DNA of 53,340 nucleotides from Verrucomicrobiota bacterium (GCA_004321905.1 SCQF01000045.1:1-53340), one strand, 5' to 3'. Positions 25,197 through 33,125 are shown, counted from the first letter of the stretch. Notes: generated by a model from the letters alone, not told the origin. Translations and numbers: made by a program.

Positions 25197-26012
25197 TCAA
25201 GGCACGGCGGGCGTCTTCAGCGGCTGAATCCAGATGTTGCGGAAACGCACCGGATTATTGTGGTCTTGCAACTTGAGCGGCAGCTCGGCGTCGTGCGGCT
25301 CATAGGCGGCGACTTTTTTGTGCTGGGTCGTGCCAAGGATTTCGGTGTGATCTTGAACGAGCACGCCGTTGAACAGGATGGTCACATAGGCCGGCTTGGC
25401 AACTTTGCCCTCCTTGAACACCGGCGCTTCGAAGGTGATGTCATAGGTTTGCCATTCACCCGGCGGACGGCAAGGATTGACCAGCGGCGGCGTCTGGCCG
25501 TAGATCGCGCCGGCCATGCCATCGGCATAGGTGGTGTTTTTGAAGCATTCGAGCACTTGGATTTCATAGCGGTTCATCAGAAAAACGCCGCTATTGCCGC
25601 GCATTTGGCTCGTGCCCGTGATGTCGGCGGGTTCGCGCCATTCGAGGTGCAGTTTGAAGGAGCCGAATTTTTCCTTGGTGACGATGTCGCCTTTTTTCGG
25701 CGCGACTTCAAGGCAACCATCCACGACCTTCCACGGTGCCGGCGCACCTGTTTTGGTGCTGACCCAGTGCGCTAAATCTTTGCCGTCGAACAACACGATG
25801 GCATCGGCAGGCGGCGCTTCGGTTTGGAACGGTCCCGATTGTACGGCCTGTGGGCGCGGGCGATTCAAATCGTGTACGCGCCATTGGCCGCCGGGTAAAA
25901 AGGGCGTATCGGTGTAACCAATCGGCGGAGCTTTTTCTGCGGCCGCGCCGGCAACGATGCCGCCGACGAACGCGCCGGCAACCAACAGGGAGCGAAGCGT
26001 GGTGTTTTTCAT
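25197..26012 (-). CDS. secreted DUF1080 protein, second copy
   Basis: This 271-residue protein has a signal peptide (MKNTTLRSLLVAGAFVGGIVAGAAAE). The DUF1080 domain starts AIVLFDGKDLAHWVS and shows FGSFKLHLEWREP, RGNSGVFLMNRYEIQVLE, GAIYGQTPPLVNPCRPPGEWQTYDI and a C-terminal LQDHNNPVRFRNIWIQPL. It lacks the N-terminal extra domain of the copy at 21.6 kb. The likely role is cleavage of 3-keto-glycosides outside the cytoplasm. The start used is the ATG at 26012; one at 26027 (MLPRT) is also possible, and neither has a clear ribosome binding site. Confidence 0.83.
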   Translation of the reverse strand: MKNTTLRSLLVAGAFVGGIVAGAAAEKAPPIGYTDTPFLPGGQWRVHDLNRPRPQAVQSGPFQTEAPPADAIVLFDGKDLAHWVSTKTGAPAPWKVVDGCLEVAPKKGDIVTKEKFGSFKLHLEWREPADITGTSQMRGNSGVFLMNRYEIQVLECFKNTTYADGMAGAIYGQTPPLVNPCRPPGEWQTYDITFEAPVFKEGKVAKPAYVTILFNGVLVQDHTEILGTTQHKKVAAYEPHDAELPLKLQDHNNPVRFRNIWIQPLKTPAVP

Positions 26013-26065
26013 AGTGCGCGGGAGCATAGGCAAAGTTTCAGTGGCGCGCACGCTTTTTGGGCGCG

Positions 26066-26833
26066 CTAATTTTCGTCCAATTTGAAGCGAATGGGGAGGG
26101 TCAAGCACACCAGCGCGCTGGAATTGCGCGTGCCGTGCCACGCCGGGAAGGGCGCCGCGCGCCGCACCGCCGCCAACGCTGCGTTTGTCAAAGCGGTATC
26201 TGCCGCCGGTTCGCTGGATGTTGCGTGCAACAAATGGCCGGATGCGGTCAACGTCAGCCGCAGCACCACGCGCCCTTCAATGCCGCGGCGCAGCGCCAGT
26301 TCGGGATAGTGCAGTTGATGCGCCACGGCTTCGCGGATGGAATTCACATAGGTGGGATCGGCCACGTCTTCCGCGTTGCCGCCAGTCAGCGTCGCCGGCG
26401 CGGTGTTGGTGCTCACGGGTTTTGTCGGCGCTGCCACGGTTGCCGATGCGGGTGCGACGGACACCGCGATGCGCAGGGGCGAAGGCACGCTCGGTGTGGG
26501 TGCAGAAATTTTCGCCGGCGGAATTGGCGTTGGCTTTGCAGCCACAACAACCGGTTCGAGTTTCGGCGGCGGCGGAATTTCTTTTTCCGGCTCCGGCGGC
26601 TGGGGTGGCGGTTCCGCTTTTTTCACGCTGACCGGGGATGGCGGATGGCTGACTGCTATCGTCGGCGGCGCGGTGACGATTTCCACCACGTAGGTCTCGG
26701 CCACGCGCGTAATGCGTATCGGCGCCCCAATCACCAACGCACCGACGAGCGCTGCGTGGAGCAACACCGACACGCCGAAGCAGGACCACCCGGGCCGGTC
26801 TACAGCCAACGATAGCCGCCGCGGTTTAAGCAT
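26066..26833 (-). CDS. TonB-like energy transducer
   Basis: This 255-residue protein has a single N-terminal membrane helix (CFGVSVLLHAALVGALVIGA). A Pro/Lys/Glu-rich periplasmic spacer follows (AEPPPQPPEPEKEIPPPPKL), then a C-terminal TonB domain (YPELALRRGIEGRVVLRLTLTASGHL). Such proteins pass membrane energy to outer-membrane receptors. No ExbB, ExbD or receptor gene is in the window. The start MLKPRRLSLAV keeps the usual short cytoplasmic tail; readings further upstream run into a dyad repeat. It is divergent from the WbsX gene. Confidence 0.8.
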   Translation of the reverse strand: MLKPRRLSLAVDRPGWSCFGVSVLLHAALVGALVIGAPIRITRVAETYVVEIVTAPPTIAVSHPPSPVSVKKAEPPPQPPEPEKEIPPPPKLEPVVVAAKPTPIPPAKISAPTPSVPSPLRIAVSVAPASATVAAPTKPVSTNTAPATLTGGNAEDVADPTYVNSIREAVAHQLHYPELALRRGIEGRVVLRLTLTASGHLLHATSSEPAADTALTNAALAAVRRAAPFPAWHGTRNSSALVCLTLPIRFKLDEN

Positions 26834-26949
26834 GGCGTCCAAGCGCAACACACGTTGGCGCGGTTTGGAATTTAAAATCTTCACGTCCGCCGCAAAGCTA
26901 TACTTTCCACCATCCGGGTCAATAGCGCGGATGACGGGCCGGTGGTTCA

Positions 26950-27033
26950 TTTCAAACCTTGGAAAAGTGGCCGACGAGTTTTTCCAGGGTTTGGCAGCAC
27001 AAAGCTGCCCGTCTCGCAAAGCTCGGCTGGAAA
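26950..27033. repeat. dyad pair with one expanded member, locus 9
   Basis: The first dyad (26950-26966) is ordinary. The second starts TTTTCCA at about 26980 and ends TGGAAA at 27033, but its loop holds an insert of about 40 bases. The inserted part forms GGCAGC/GCTGCC and CTCG/CGAG hairpins. The 43 bases 26991-27033 recur exactly, in inverse orientation, at 43991-44033. Confidence 0.8.
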
Positions 27034-27046
27034 CTGGCGGCGTGGA

Positions 27047-27076
27047 TTTGCCTTTGTGCGCAGCGGATGGCACTAT
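27047..27076 (+). promoter_or_regulatory. possible leaderless promoter of the WbsX gene
   Basis: TTGCCT, a 17-base spacer and CACTAT are followed by seven bases and the ATG at 27084. No ribosome binding site is seen. The -10 is weak, so this rests mainly on the spacing shared with bioF, mutM and the antitoxin gene. Confidence 0.3.
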
Positions 27077-27083
27077 CGCGCGC

Positions 27084-29117
27084 ATGAAAAAACTTCTCGC
27101 TGTGCTGCTGTTACCGGCGCTATTGCATACCGGCTGGGCCGCCACGCTGGTGGAGTGGAAATTCAATAAGCCCGGCGACCTGCAGGGCTGGCGACCCAAT
27201 GGCCACCTGACCAATACCGTTGCAACCGGTGCCGGCCTCGTGGTGGAGGCCAACGGCGTCAATCCGATCTTGGAATATCGCGGTGCACTGGCGATTCCCG
27301 CGACGAATTTTCAGCAAATCGAAGTCCGACTCAAAACCGATTACGATGGCGTGGTGGTGTTTTATTGGAGCAACACGACTAGCGGCAGATATGGTGGATT
27401 TACGCCGGAAAAGATCACCCGCTGTCACGTGCGGGGCGACGGCCAGTGGCACACCTATCGCGTGTTGCCCTGCTGGCAGGCGGAGGGGAAAATTGTCCGG
27501 TTACGTCTCGATCTCTATAACGGGGCCAACTTCGCGGTGGATTTCCTTCGCATCACCGCGCTGCCCACCGCACCGGAAGTGCAGGCGGTGAATTTTGATT
27601 TTACGCAGGGTGCGCAGGAATGGCAGGCGGTCGGCTCCGCCACATGGCAGGCCGATACGACCGGGTTGAATGTGACACTTGCCGATAGCGATGCCTTTGT
27701 GCTCGCACCGCCGCTATCCGTTCAGATCACAACGCAAACGGTTGTATCGGTTCGCATGGCGGCAACGCAGGGCGCGCGCGGCACGCTTTGCTATGCCACG
27801 GAACGGGCGCGCGGCCTGCACTACTTCACGTTCCCGCTGGAGGCCGATGGCCGGGAGCACACCTACAGCCTCGACTTGCGTAACGAAAAAAACTGGCGCG
27901 GGCGGTTGCTTCTGCTCGGCTTGCAACCGACCGATGCGGTGGGCGCGGCGGCGCGGGTCTGTGCGGTGCACTTCCGTGATGCCCCCAAGAATCCGCCAAC
28001 GGCACAGGAGGTTATGGCGGTGCCGGACACGAAACCTGTGGTGGCGCGCGCGGACTACGTGCCGGAGCCCCAGCCGGTGCGTGGGCCCTATGAAGTCGGC
28101 GTTTATTATTTTCCCGGCTGGAACACCAACACCAGTTGGCAGCGAATTGCACCGTTCCCCGAGCGCCGGCCGACGCTCGGTTGGTACCGCGAAGGCGATC
28201 CCGAGGTGGCCGACTGGCACATCAAGTGGGCCGTGGAACACGGCATCACGTTTTTCGCCTACGATTGGTATTGGTCGAAAGGCCAGCGGCAACTCGAACA
28301 CGCGTTGCACGAGGGTTACTTCAAATCACGCTATCATCATCTGCTCAAGTTCTGCCTCCTTTGGGCCAACCACAACCCGCCGCATACCTCGTCACTCGCG
28401 GACTGCATCGAAGTCACGCGCTATTGGATCGAAAATTATTTCCGGCGTCCGGAACACGTGCAGGTGGACGGCAAGCCGATGGTCATCATCTTCAGTCCGC
28501 ACCGGCTCACCGAAGATTTGGGCGCGGACGGCGTGAAGGCCGCGTTTACCGCCATGCGCGCCGAGTGCCGCGCCGCCGGATTGCAGGGCTTGTACCTCGT
28601 CGCCTGCGTCAACAGTCCGGGCGAAGCGCGCCTGCACGCCACCGAGGGCTATGACTCGGTCACCGCCTATAACTGGCCCCGCCTCAACGAGCGCAACTTC
28701 GGCCAATATGAATCCTACGCCTCGCTCGTGCCCGCCTATCTCCGGCAGTGGATGCACATTGACGAAAAATCGCCCATTCCGCTGCTCCCGCTGCCGCTCT
28801 CCGGCGGCTGGGACAGCCGACCGTGGCACGGCGAAGACCACATGGTGCGCTATGGCCGCACGCCGGAACTCTTCAAACAGCACTTGACCGACGCCAAGAA
28901 TTTTCTCCAGCAACCCGCCGCACGCGGCGCAAAGATGGTGCTCATCGAAGCCTGGAACGAATGGGGCGAGGGTTCCTACATCGAGCCGCACCGCGAGTTC
29001 GGCTTCGGCTATCTGGATGCGATCCGCGACGTTTTCACCAGCGCGCCGCCGCCACATCACGATGCAACGCCTGCCGAAGTCGGTCTTGGTCCGTACGATC
29101 TGCCGGTGGTGCGCTGA
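27084..29117 (+). CDS. secreted WbsX / GH99-like protein with N-terminal beta domains
   Basis: This 677-residue protein has a signal peptide (MKKLLAVLLLPALLHTGWA). Residues about 20-320 look like two carbohydrate-binding-type beta sandwiches (VEWKFNKPGDLQGWRP, then NFDFTQGAQEWQAVGSATW). From about 330 the WbsX domain follows, with YEVGVYYFPGWN, ITFFAYDWYWSKG, LKFCLLWANHNPP, KPMVIIFSPHRL and VLIEAWNEWGEGSYIEPH. The WbsX domain is related to GH99 endo-mannosidases. A polysaccharide-degrading role outside the cell is likely, and its substrate is unknown. The start is the signal peptide Met; longer readings pass through the repeat and a junk frame. Confidence 0.82.
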   Translation: MKKLLAVLLLPALLHTGWAATLVEWKFNKPGDLQGWRPNGHLTNTVATGAGLVVEANGVNPILEYRGALAIPATNFQQIEVRLKTDYDGVVVFYWSNTTSGRYGGFTPEKITRCHVRGDGQWHTYRVLPCWQAEGKIVRLRLDLYNGANFAVDFLRITALPTAPEVQAVNFDFTQGAQEWQAVGSATWQADTTGLNVTLADSDAFVLAPPLSVQITTQTVVSVRMAATQGARGTLCYATERARGLHYFTFPLEADGREHTYSLDLRNEKNWRGRLLLLGLQPTDAVGAAARVCAVHFRDAPKNPPTAQEVMAVPDTKPVVARADYVPEPQPVRGPYEVGVYYFPGWNTNTSWQRIAPFPERRPTLGWYREGDPEVADWHIKWAVEHGITFFAYDWYWSKGQRQLEHALHEGYFKSRYHHLLKFCLLWANHNPPHTSSLADCIEVTRYWIENYFRRPEHVQVDGKPMVIIFSPHRLTEDLGADGVKAAFTAMRAECRAAGLQGLYLVACVNSPGEARLHATEGYDSVTAYNWPRLNERNFGQYESYASLVPAYLRQWMHIDEKSPIPLLPLPLSGGWDSRPWHGEDHMVRYGRTPELFKQHLTDAKNFLQQPAARGAKMVLIEAWNEWGEGSYIEPHREFGFGYLDAIRDVFTSAPPPHHDATPAEVGLGPYDLPVVR

Positions 29118-29120
29118 ACC

Positions 29121-29182
29121 AAGGTGGCCCGTGACCTCCGGGCGCGGGCCGTACCGTCGTCCGGAGGCCGACGGCCACCTTT
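29121..29182. repeat. AAGGTGGCC...GGCCACCTT palindrome, full copy
   Basis: The arms AAGGTGGCC and GGCCACCTT enclose CCTCCGGGCGCGGGCC and its partner CGGAGG. The left half recurs as a truncated copy at 32904-32932. It lies between the convergent ends of the WbsX and azoreductase genes, next to dyad locus 10. Confidence 0.75.
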
Positions 29183-29236
29183 CCAAGGCTTGGAAAAAGC
29201 AACGGCCCGGTTTTCCAAACTTTGGAAACCGGGCCG
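29180..29236. repeat. paired dyad with extended second stem, locus 10
   Basis: There are dyads at 29180-29197 (loop GGC) and 29211-29228 (loop ACT), with starts 31 bp apart. CGGCCCGG before and CCGGGCCG after the second dyad extend its stem to about 16 bp (29203-29236). It lies between convergent genes and could act as a two-way terminator. The same extension occurs at 36335-36370. Confidence 0.88.
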
Positions 29237-29259
29237 TGCAGCGCCGAAGTTTTCAGCGC

Positions 29260-29883
29260 TTAGGCGTACCAATTCGCGACGAGCGCTTTAATTTTTTCCG
29301 CCGCCTGCGCGATGACTTCCGGCGCTTCCTGTGGCTTGGCATTCATGCCGCCGGCAGCAACCGTCTCAATGATCTCGTAACCCATAAATTGGAACTCAAG
29401 CTTGGCGAGGCTGACCGCATGTTCCCAGCCAGCGTGCGTGCCTTCATAATTGCCGCCGCTGGAATTGAGAATCAGCGCCTTTTTGCCTTTCGACAGGCCG
29501 ACGTAGCCTTTGTCGTTTATGTCCCACGTCTCGCCCTTGAGCATGACGGAATCGAACCAACCTTTGACGACGGCGGGTAGGCCGAAGTTGTGCATTGGGA
29601 ACGCGACCACCACCACGTCTGCGGCTTTGAGCTGTGCCGTCATGCGGTCCATCTTGGCGATGGCCTTGGTCTGCTCGGGCGTGAGCGGTTTGCCCATATA
29701 GTTGCGCGTGGCATACGCGCCGAGAATCTCGGCGGTAAAGACATCGGGTAAATCCTTCAGCAGATCGAGTTGCTCCACCGGCGCTTTGCCTTTGACCGCC
29801 GCGAGGAACGCGTCCACCAGCTTCTTTGTGTGCGAACGCTCGCCGCTCGGCAGATAGGTCACCACCAACGTTTTCTTGCTCAT
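29260..29883 (-). CDS. azoR: FMN-dependent NADH-azoreductase / quinone reductase
   Basis: This 207-residue flavodoxin-fold enzyme has TLVVTYLPSGERSHTKKLVDAF for FMN binding, VVVVAFPMHNFGLPAVVKGWFDSVMLKGETW as the MxNFxxP motif region, and ALILNSSGGNYEGT as the second FMN loop. It matches AzoR and related NAD(P)H:quinone reductases that lower oxidative stress from quinones. An AAAGGAG site precedes the ATG. A promoter TTGCAA-N16-TAGGAT lies about 30 bases upstream. Its neighbour on the left side of the gap is a flavin reductase-like gene. Confidence 0.88.
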   Translation of the reverse strand: MSKKTLVVTYLPSGERSHTKKLVDAFLAAVKGKAPVEQLDLLKDLPDVFTAEILGAYATRNYMGKPLTPEQTKAIAKMDRMTAQLKAADVVVVAFPMHNFGLPAVVKGWFDSVMLKGETWDINDKGYVGLSKGKKALILNSSGGNYEGTHAGWEHAVSLAKLEFQFMGYEIIETVAAGGMNAKPQEAPEVIAQAAEKIKALVANWYA

Positions 29884-29958
29884 GAATTTTCTCCTTTATT
29901 CGGTTGCCATCCTACGCCGAAACGGTGGAATTGCAACTGGTGGAACGCGTCCGCCTAG

Positions 29959-30015
29959 TGGAGGGCGGCTGTCCCCAGCCGCCGGTTTGCGGCGCGTGGG
30001 GACACGCGCCCTCCA
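29959..30015. repeat. TGGAGGGCG...CGCCCTCCA palindrome
   Basis: TGGAGGGCG pairs with CGCGCCCTCCA-type words across CTGTCCCCAGCC and GTGGGGACACG. It lies between the azoreductase and flavin reductase genes, right after the latter's stop. Confidence 0.7.
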
Positions 30016-30026
30016 GAAGAACCGCC

Positions 30027-30533
30027 TCACTGCGTCAGGCAGCGCGTGATCTCGCCGATGTAGAGCCGGTGATAATCCTTTTGGGCGTAGAACTCGGCGA
30101 TCTGGGGATCGAGGAACCGCGCCGGGTCGAGGTCCTGCGCGTGGAGCTTCCGGCAGACCAGTACGAGCCGCGCTTCGGCAAAATAGACGGCGTCCGGCAT
30201 ATCGAACGCGGGCGTCAACCCGGTCTTGACCACCTTGTTCACGTCGCGCCCGGAATTTGTGCCGCAGAATTCGAGCTTCGCCCGGTATTCCTCCGCGAAG
30301 AACGACAGCGTGAAGCCCGTTGCCTTTTCGATGAAGCCGAACGTATGCCGCGTGGGCCGGACGAACACGAAGGCCACGTCCTTGTCCCACAACACGCCGA
30401 GCCCGCCCCAACTCGCCGTCATCGTATTGAACGCTTCCTTTGTCCCCGCCGTGATCAGCATCCAGTCCGCGCCAATCAGCTTGAACGGGTTGTCTTGGAG
30501 TGCCGTGGGCTTGATTTCCTGCAATGCCTTCAT
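30027..30533 (-). CDS. flavin reductase-like domain protein
   Basis: This 168-residue protein is a split-barrel flavin-binding protein of the flavin reductase-like family. Features seen are DWMLITAGTKEAFNTMTASWGGLGVLWDKDVAFVFVRPTRHTFGFIEK and FTLSFFAEEYRAKLEFCGTNSGRDVNKV. The family binds FMN and includes reductases and redox sensors. No transmembrane part is seen. A truncated copy of its first 47 codons lies 0.7 kb upstream, beyond the toxin-antitoxin pair, so the locus has been duplicated. Confidence 0.8.
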   Translation of the reverse strand: MKALQEIKPTALQDNPFKLIGADWMLITAGTKEAFNTMTASWGGLGVLWDKDVAFVFVRPTRHTFGFIEKATGFTLSFFAEEYRAKLEFCGTNSGRDVNKVVKTGLTPAFDMPDAVYFAEARLVLVCRKLHAQDLDPARFLDPQIAEFYAQKDYHRLYIGEITRCLTQ

Positions 30534-30581
30534 GGTTTCTCGAATTTATTTTACCATTTCATCGCGTGTGATCACGCGTCG

Positions 30582-30860
30582 TCATTCAAACAAATCGCTG
30601 TGCGTGCCGGTCCGTTCCAGCCGGAGAAATTCCGGGGTACTCGTGTAAATGAGCAACCAGTCCGGTTCGATGTGGCAATCCCACGCCGTCCGCCATTCGC
30701 CGGCCAGCGGATGATTCCGGTGGCGGGGTTCCAGCGGCTCATTCTTGTAGAGTTTGTCCACCACCGCCTTGAGCTTGGCCAAGTCCTTTCCCCGCTTGCG
30801 CATGATTTTGATATCACGCGCGAATTGACCGGTCTGGAATAGCCGCTTCACTTGTCCCAA
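30582..30860 (-). CDS. yafQ: YafQ-family RelE-type toxin
   Basis: This 92-residue putative mRNA interferase has the YafQ signature RHRNHPLAGEWRTAWDCHIEPDWLLIY, and ends LERTGTHSDLFE like E. coli YafQ, with the late His of the active site. Such toxins cleave mRNA on the ribosome. Its start overlaps the stop of the antitoxin gene by 13 bases, typical of type II modules. Since key residues are present it is probably functional. Confidence 0.87.
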   Translation of the reverse strand: MGQVKRLFQTGQFARDIKIMRKRGKDLAKLKAVVDKLYKNEPLEPRHRNHPLAGEWRTAWDCHIEPDWLLIYTSTPEFLRLERTGTHSDLFE

Positions 30861-31108
30861 CTGGCGAACAGTTCTTCTGTGGAGGCGAATTCTTCCACAT
30901 CTTTTCCGGCCCGGCTTGCCTGCAGGGTGGCGCGGGTCGTGGCGTTGGGCAGTTCCACCGCAAACGGCAAACCCTTACGCAGGGTGATCTGGCGGTAGAA
31001 CATCCGAATGGCTTCCGTAGAACTTAGACCAATGCGGTTAAGAATGCTCTCGGCGGAACGTTTGATGCCCGGCTCGATCCGGGCGTGAATGACAGCGCTT
31101 TTGTTCAT
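30848..31108 (-). CDS. dinJ: RelB/DinJ-family antitoxin
   Basis: From ATG 31108 this is an 86-residue protein, MNKSAVIHARIEPGIKRSAESILNRIGLSSTEAIRMFYRQITLRKGLPF, a classic ribbon-helix-helix DinJ/RelB N-terminus. The C-terminal tail (GKDVEEFASTEELFASWDK) would wrap the toxin. The TTG two codons earlier is less likely. The promoter has an inverted repeat, so the protein probably represses its own operon. Confidence 0.87.
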   Translation of the reverse strand: MNKSAVIHARIEPGIKRSAESILNRIGLSSTEAIRMFYRQITLRKGLPFAVELPNATTRATLQASRAGKDVEEFASTEELFASWDK

Positions 31109-31114
31109 GCGCAA

Positions 31115-31143
31115 AATGTGTCACATCAGCAACACATTGTCAA
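31115..31143 (-). promoter_or_regulatory. leaderless-type promoter and operator of the toxin-antitoxin operon
   Basis: On the minus strand a perfect TTGACA (31138-31143) and CACATT (31115-31120) are 17 bases apart. Six bases later is the antitoxin ATG (31108). The inverted repeat AATGTGT/ACACATT (31115-31121 and 31132-31138) spans the spacer and fits an autoregulatory operator. No ribosome binding site is present. Confidence 0.6.
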
Positions 31144-31147
31144 GCTA

Positions 31148-31210
31148 CGTAGGGGCGCCGCTGGCCGGCGCCCACGGATTCGACAGCGCACCGCTTGCGA
31201 AGCCCCTACG
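31148..31210. repeat. GTAGGGGC...GCCCCTAC palindrome, copy 2
   Basis: The outer arms CGTAGGGGC and GCCCCTACG enclose GGCGCCGCTGGCCGGCGCC. Its right end supplies the TAG stop of the truncated flavin reductase copy at 31206-31349. This suggests that the repeat inserted into, or was joined to, that gene. Confidence 0.8.
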
Positions 31211-31349
31211 TTGGAAACCCGCCCCAACTTGCCGTCATTGTGTTGAACGCTTCCGGCGTCTCCGCCGTGATCAGCATCCAGTCGCTGCCGATCAGCTTGA
31301 ACGGGTTATCTCGCAGGTCCTGCGGCGCAATTTCAAGGAGAGGTTTCAT
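31206..31349 (-). pseudogene. truncated 5-prime copy of the flavin reductase gene
   Basis: The minus strand encodes MKPLLEIAPQDLRDNPF, then KLIGSDWMLITAETPEAFN, TMTASWGGFPT and a stop, closely matching the first 43 residues of the intact gene at 30027-30533. The similarity ends exactly where the GTAGGGGC palindrome begins. The two copies face the same way and flank the toxin-antitoxin pair. Confidence 0.85.
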
Positions 31350-31664
31350 TAGAATTTTTCCATATGTCTGAGTAATTGCGGAACTTGATGAGTGAAGAAT
31401 TCTTAATGTTTTCTGCTTTTACAATCGTCCAAGCTGCCTCCACCGAGCGCCTTTTCGCAAAAGCCGGGGGAATGGTCAAGACGGAGTTGCGGCGGGTTCA
31501 GTTCAGGGGATTTGTGGGCGGGGTTTTCAACCCCGCGATGGTGTCGCTTGCTTGCGCGGGGTTGAAAACCCCGCCCACAGGAATCGGAGGAGAGGAAAAA
31601 ACTCGCAGGCGGCGAGGGATTTTGGTTGTGTACCCGCCGGTTTACGCGGGGAAAGGATTGGACG
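31350..31664. other. intergenic region with one long palindrome
   Basis: No gene is supported here. The only clear structure is the TGTGGGCGGGG palindrome at 31513-31579. The rest is plain sequence; I see no convincing promoter and only a weak ribosome binding site (AAAGGA) before dapL. Confidence 0.6.
31513..31579. repeat. TGTGGGCGGGGTTTTC palindrome
   Basis: TGTGGGCGGGGTTTTCAACC and its complement near 31560-31579 pair almost perfectly across a short centre (ATGGTGTCGCTTGCTTG). The hairpin has a stem of more than 20 bp. It lies upstream of dapL. Confidence 0.8.
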
Positions 31665-32888
31665 ATGGATTTGCAAAAACTCTTTGCCGAGCGCATCGGC
31701 GGCGCGCAGTTCGGGCTGACGAACGAGATTTATAAATTCGAGAAGATCAAACGCGCCAAGGCGGCGGCGCGCGCTGCGCGGCCGCAGGTCGAGATGCTGG
31801 ACTTTGGCGTCGGCGAGCCGGACCAGATGGCGCCCGCACCGATTCGCGCGGCGCTCAAGCAGGCGGTGGATGATCCCGCCAACCGCGGCTATGCCGATAA
31901 CGGCATCCGTGAGTTCAAGGTGGCGGCGGCGCAGTACATGGAGAAATTCTTCGGCGTACGCGGGCTCGACCCGGATACCGAGATCAACCACAGCATCGGC
32001 TCCAAGCCGGCGCTGGCGATGCTGCCACTGTGTTTTGTCGATCCCGGCGAGGCGGTGCTGATGACCGTGCCCGGCTATCCGGTGCTCGGTACGCACACGC
32101 GCTATCTCGGCGGCGAGGTGGTCAAGGTGCCGCTGCGCGTAGAGAACGGCTTCTTCCCCGACCTCAAGGCGATTGACCCCGCGGTGGCGGCGCGCGCCAA
32201 GCTGTTCTATGTCAACTATCCGAACAACCCGACCGGCACGGCGGCGACCGGCGAGTTCTTCGACGCGCTCATCGCCTTCGCGCAAAAGCACAACATCCTG
32301 ATCGTACAGGACGCGGCCTATGCGACGCTGATCTACGGGCGCGAGCGGCTTTCGATCCTCGGTCGGCCCGGCGGCAAAGACTGCGCGATCGAGCTGCATT
32401 CGATGAGCAAGAGTTACAACATGACCGGCTGGCGGCTCGGCTTCGTCGCCGGCAGCGCCAAAGCGGTCAAGGCGTTTGCCGAGGTCAAAGACAACGTGGA
32501 TAGCGGCCAATTTAAGGCGATCCAGCTCGCCGCCTGCGCGGGCATCGCCGATATCCAGCTTTCGGAGAGCATTCGCGAGCACTACCGGCGGCGGCTGGAA
32601 AAACTCGTCGGCGTGTTGCAGCGCATCGGCTTTGCCACCAAGATGCCGGGCGGCACGTTCTATCTCTACACCTCCGCGCCCAAGGGCGGCGGCAGCCAGG
32701 TCTTCAAGAACGCCGAGGACGCGTCGCAGTTTCTGATCCGCGAGTGTTCGATCTCCACCGTACCGTGGGACGATGTCGGCGCATTCCTGCGCTTTTCCGC
32801 CACTTTCGAATCCCAAGGCGTGGCCGATGACGACCGCGTGCTGGCAGAATTGGAAAAGCGGCTGCAGGCCGCGCAGTTAAAATTTTAA
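31665..32888 (+). CDS. dapL: LL-diaminopimelate aminotransferase
   Basis: This 407-residue class I/II PLP aminotransferase converts tetrahydrodipicolinate to LL-diaminopimelate for lysine and peptidoglycan. Seen: EMLDFGVGEPDQMAP, the segment NRGYADNGIREFKVAAAQYM, VNYPNNPTGT with the PLP-contacting Asn, and SMSKSYNMTGWRLGF with the PLP Lys at residue 249. This lineage uses DapL instead of the succinylase branch, which fits a PVC bacterium. The ATG gives MDLQKLFAERIGG after GAAAGGA; a longer reading starts in unrelated sequence. Other class I aminotransferases are possible but less like it. Confidence 0.88.
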   Translation: MDLQKLFAERIGGAQFGLTNEIYKFEKIKRAKAAARAARPQVEMLDFGVGEPDQMAPAPIRAALKQAVDDPANRGYADNGIREFKVAAAQYMEKFFGVRGLDPDTEINHSIGSKPALAMLPLCFVDPGEAVLMTVPGYPVLGTHTRYLGGEVVKVPLRVENGFFPDLKAIDPAVAARAKLFYVNYPNNPTGTAATGEFFDALIAFAQKHNILIVQDAAYATLIYGRERLSILGRPGGKDCAIELHSMSKSYNMTGWRLGFVAGSAKAVKAFAEVKDNVDSGQFKAIQLAACAGIADIQLSESIREHYRRRLEKLVGVLQRIGFATKMPGGTFYLYTSAPKGGGSQVFKNAEDASQFLIRECSISTVPWDDVGAFLRFSATFESQGVADDDRVLAELEKRLQAAQLKF

Positions 32889-32903
32889 CCGCAAAGGATG
32901 CGG

Positions 32904-32932
32904 AGGTGGCCCGCGACCTCCGGGCGCGGATA
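32904..32932. repeat. truncated AGGTGGCCC repeat
   Basis: AGGTGGCCCGCGACCTCCGG continues to 32932 and matches the left half of the full palindrome at 29121-29182 with one or two changes. The right arm is missing. Confidence 0.75.
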
Positions 32933-32982
32933 GATATGCCGGTTTTCAAAAGATTAATGGTGCCGGCAAAGGTTTTATTCCA

Positions 32983-33066
32983 CCGGGTCGGAGACCCGGC
33001 CTACAGGCGAAGTATGGACGGGTTTCTGTGGTTTTCTGTAGGCCGAGTCTCTGACTCGGCGTCTCG
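32983..33066. repeat. GGTCGGAGACCCGGCCTACAG palindrome
   Basis: GGGTCGGAGACCCGGCCTACAG pairs with CTGTAGGCCGAGTCTCTGACTCGGC. Each arm also contains its own small hairpin. It lies between dapL and the symporter. Confidence 0.7.
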
Positions 33067-33076
33067 TTGGATTAGC

Positions 33077-33125
33077 TTTCCAAGGCTTGGAAAAGTGTGC
33101 GTGGCGGTTTTCCAGACCTTGGAAA
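33077..33125. repeat. paired dyad, locus 11
   Basis: There are dyads at 33077-33094 (loop GGC) and 33108-33125 (loop ACC, one arm base changed), with starts 31 bp apart. The pair lies upstream of the symporter promoter. Confidence 0.88.
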
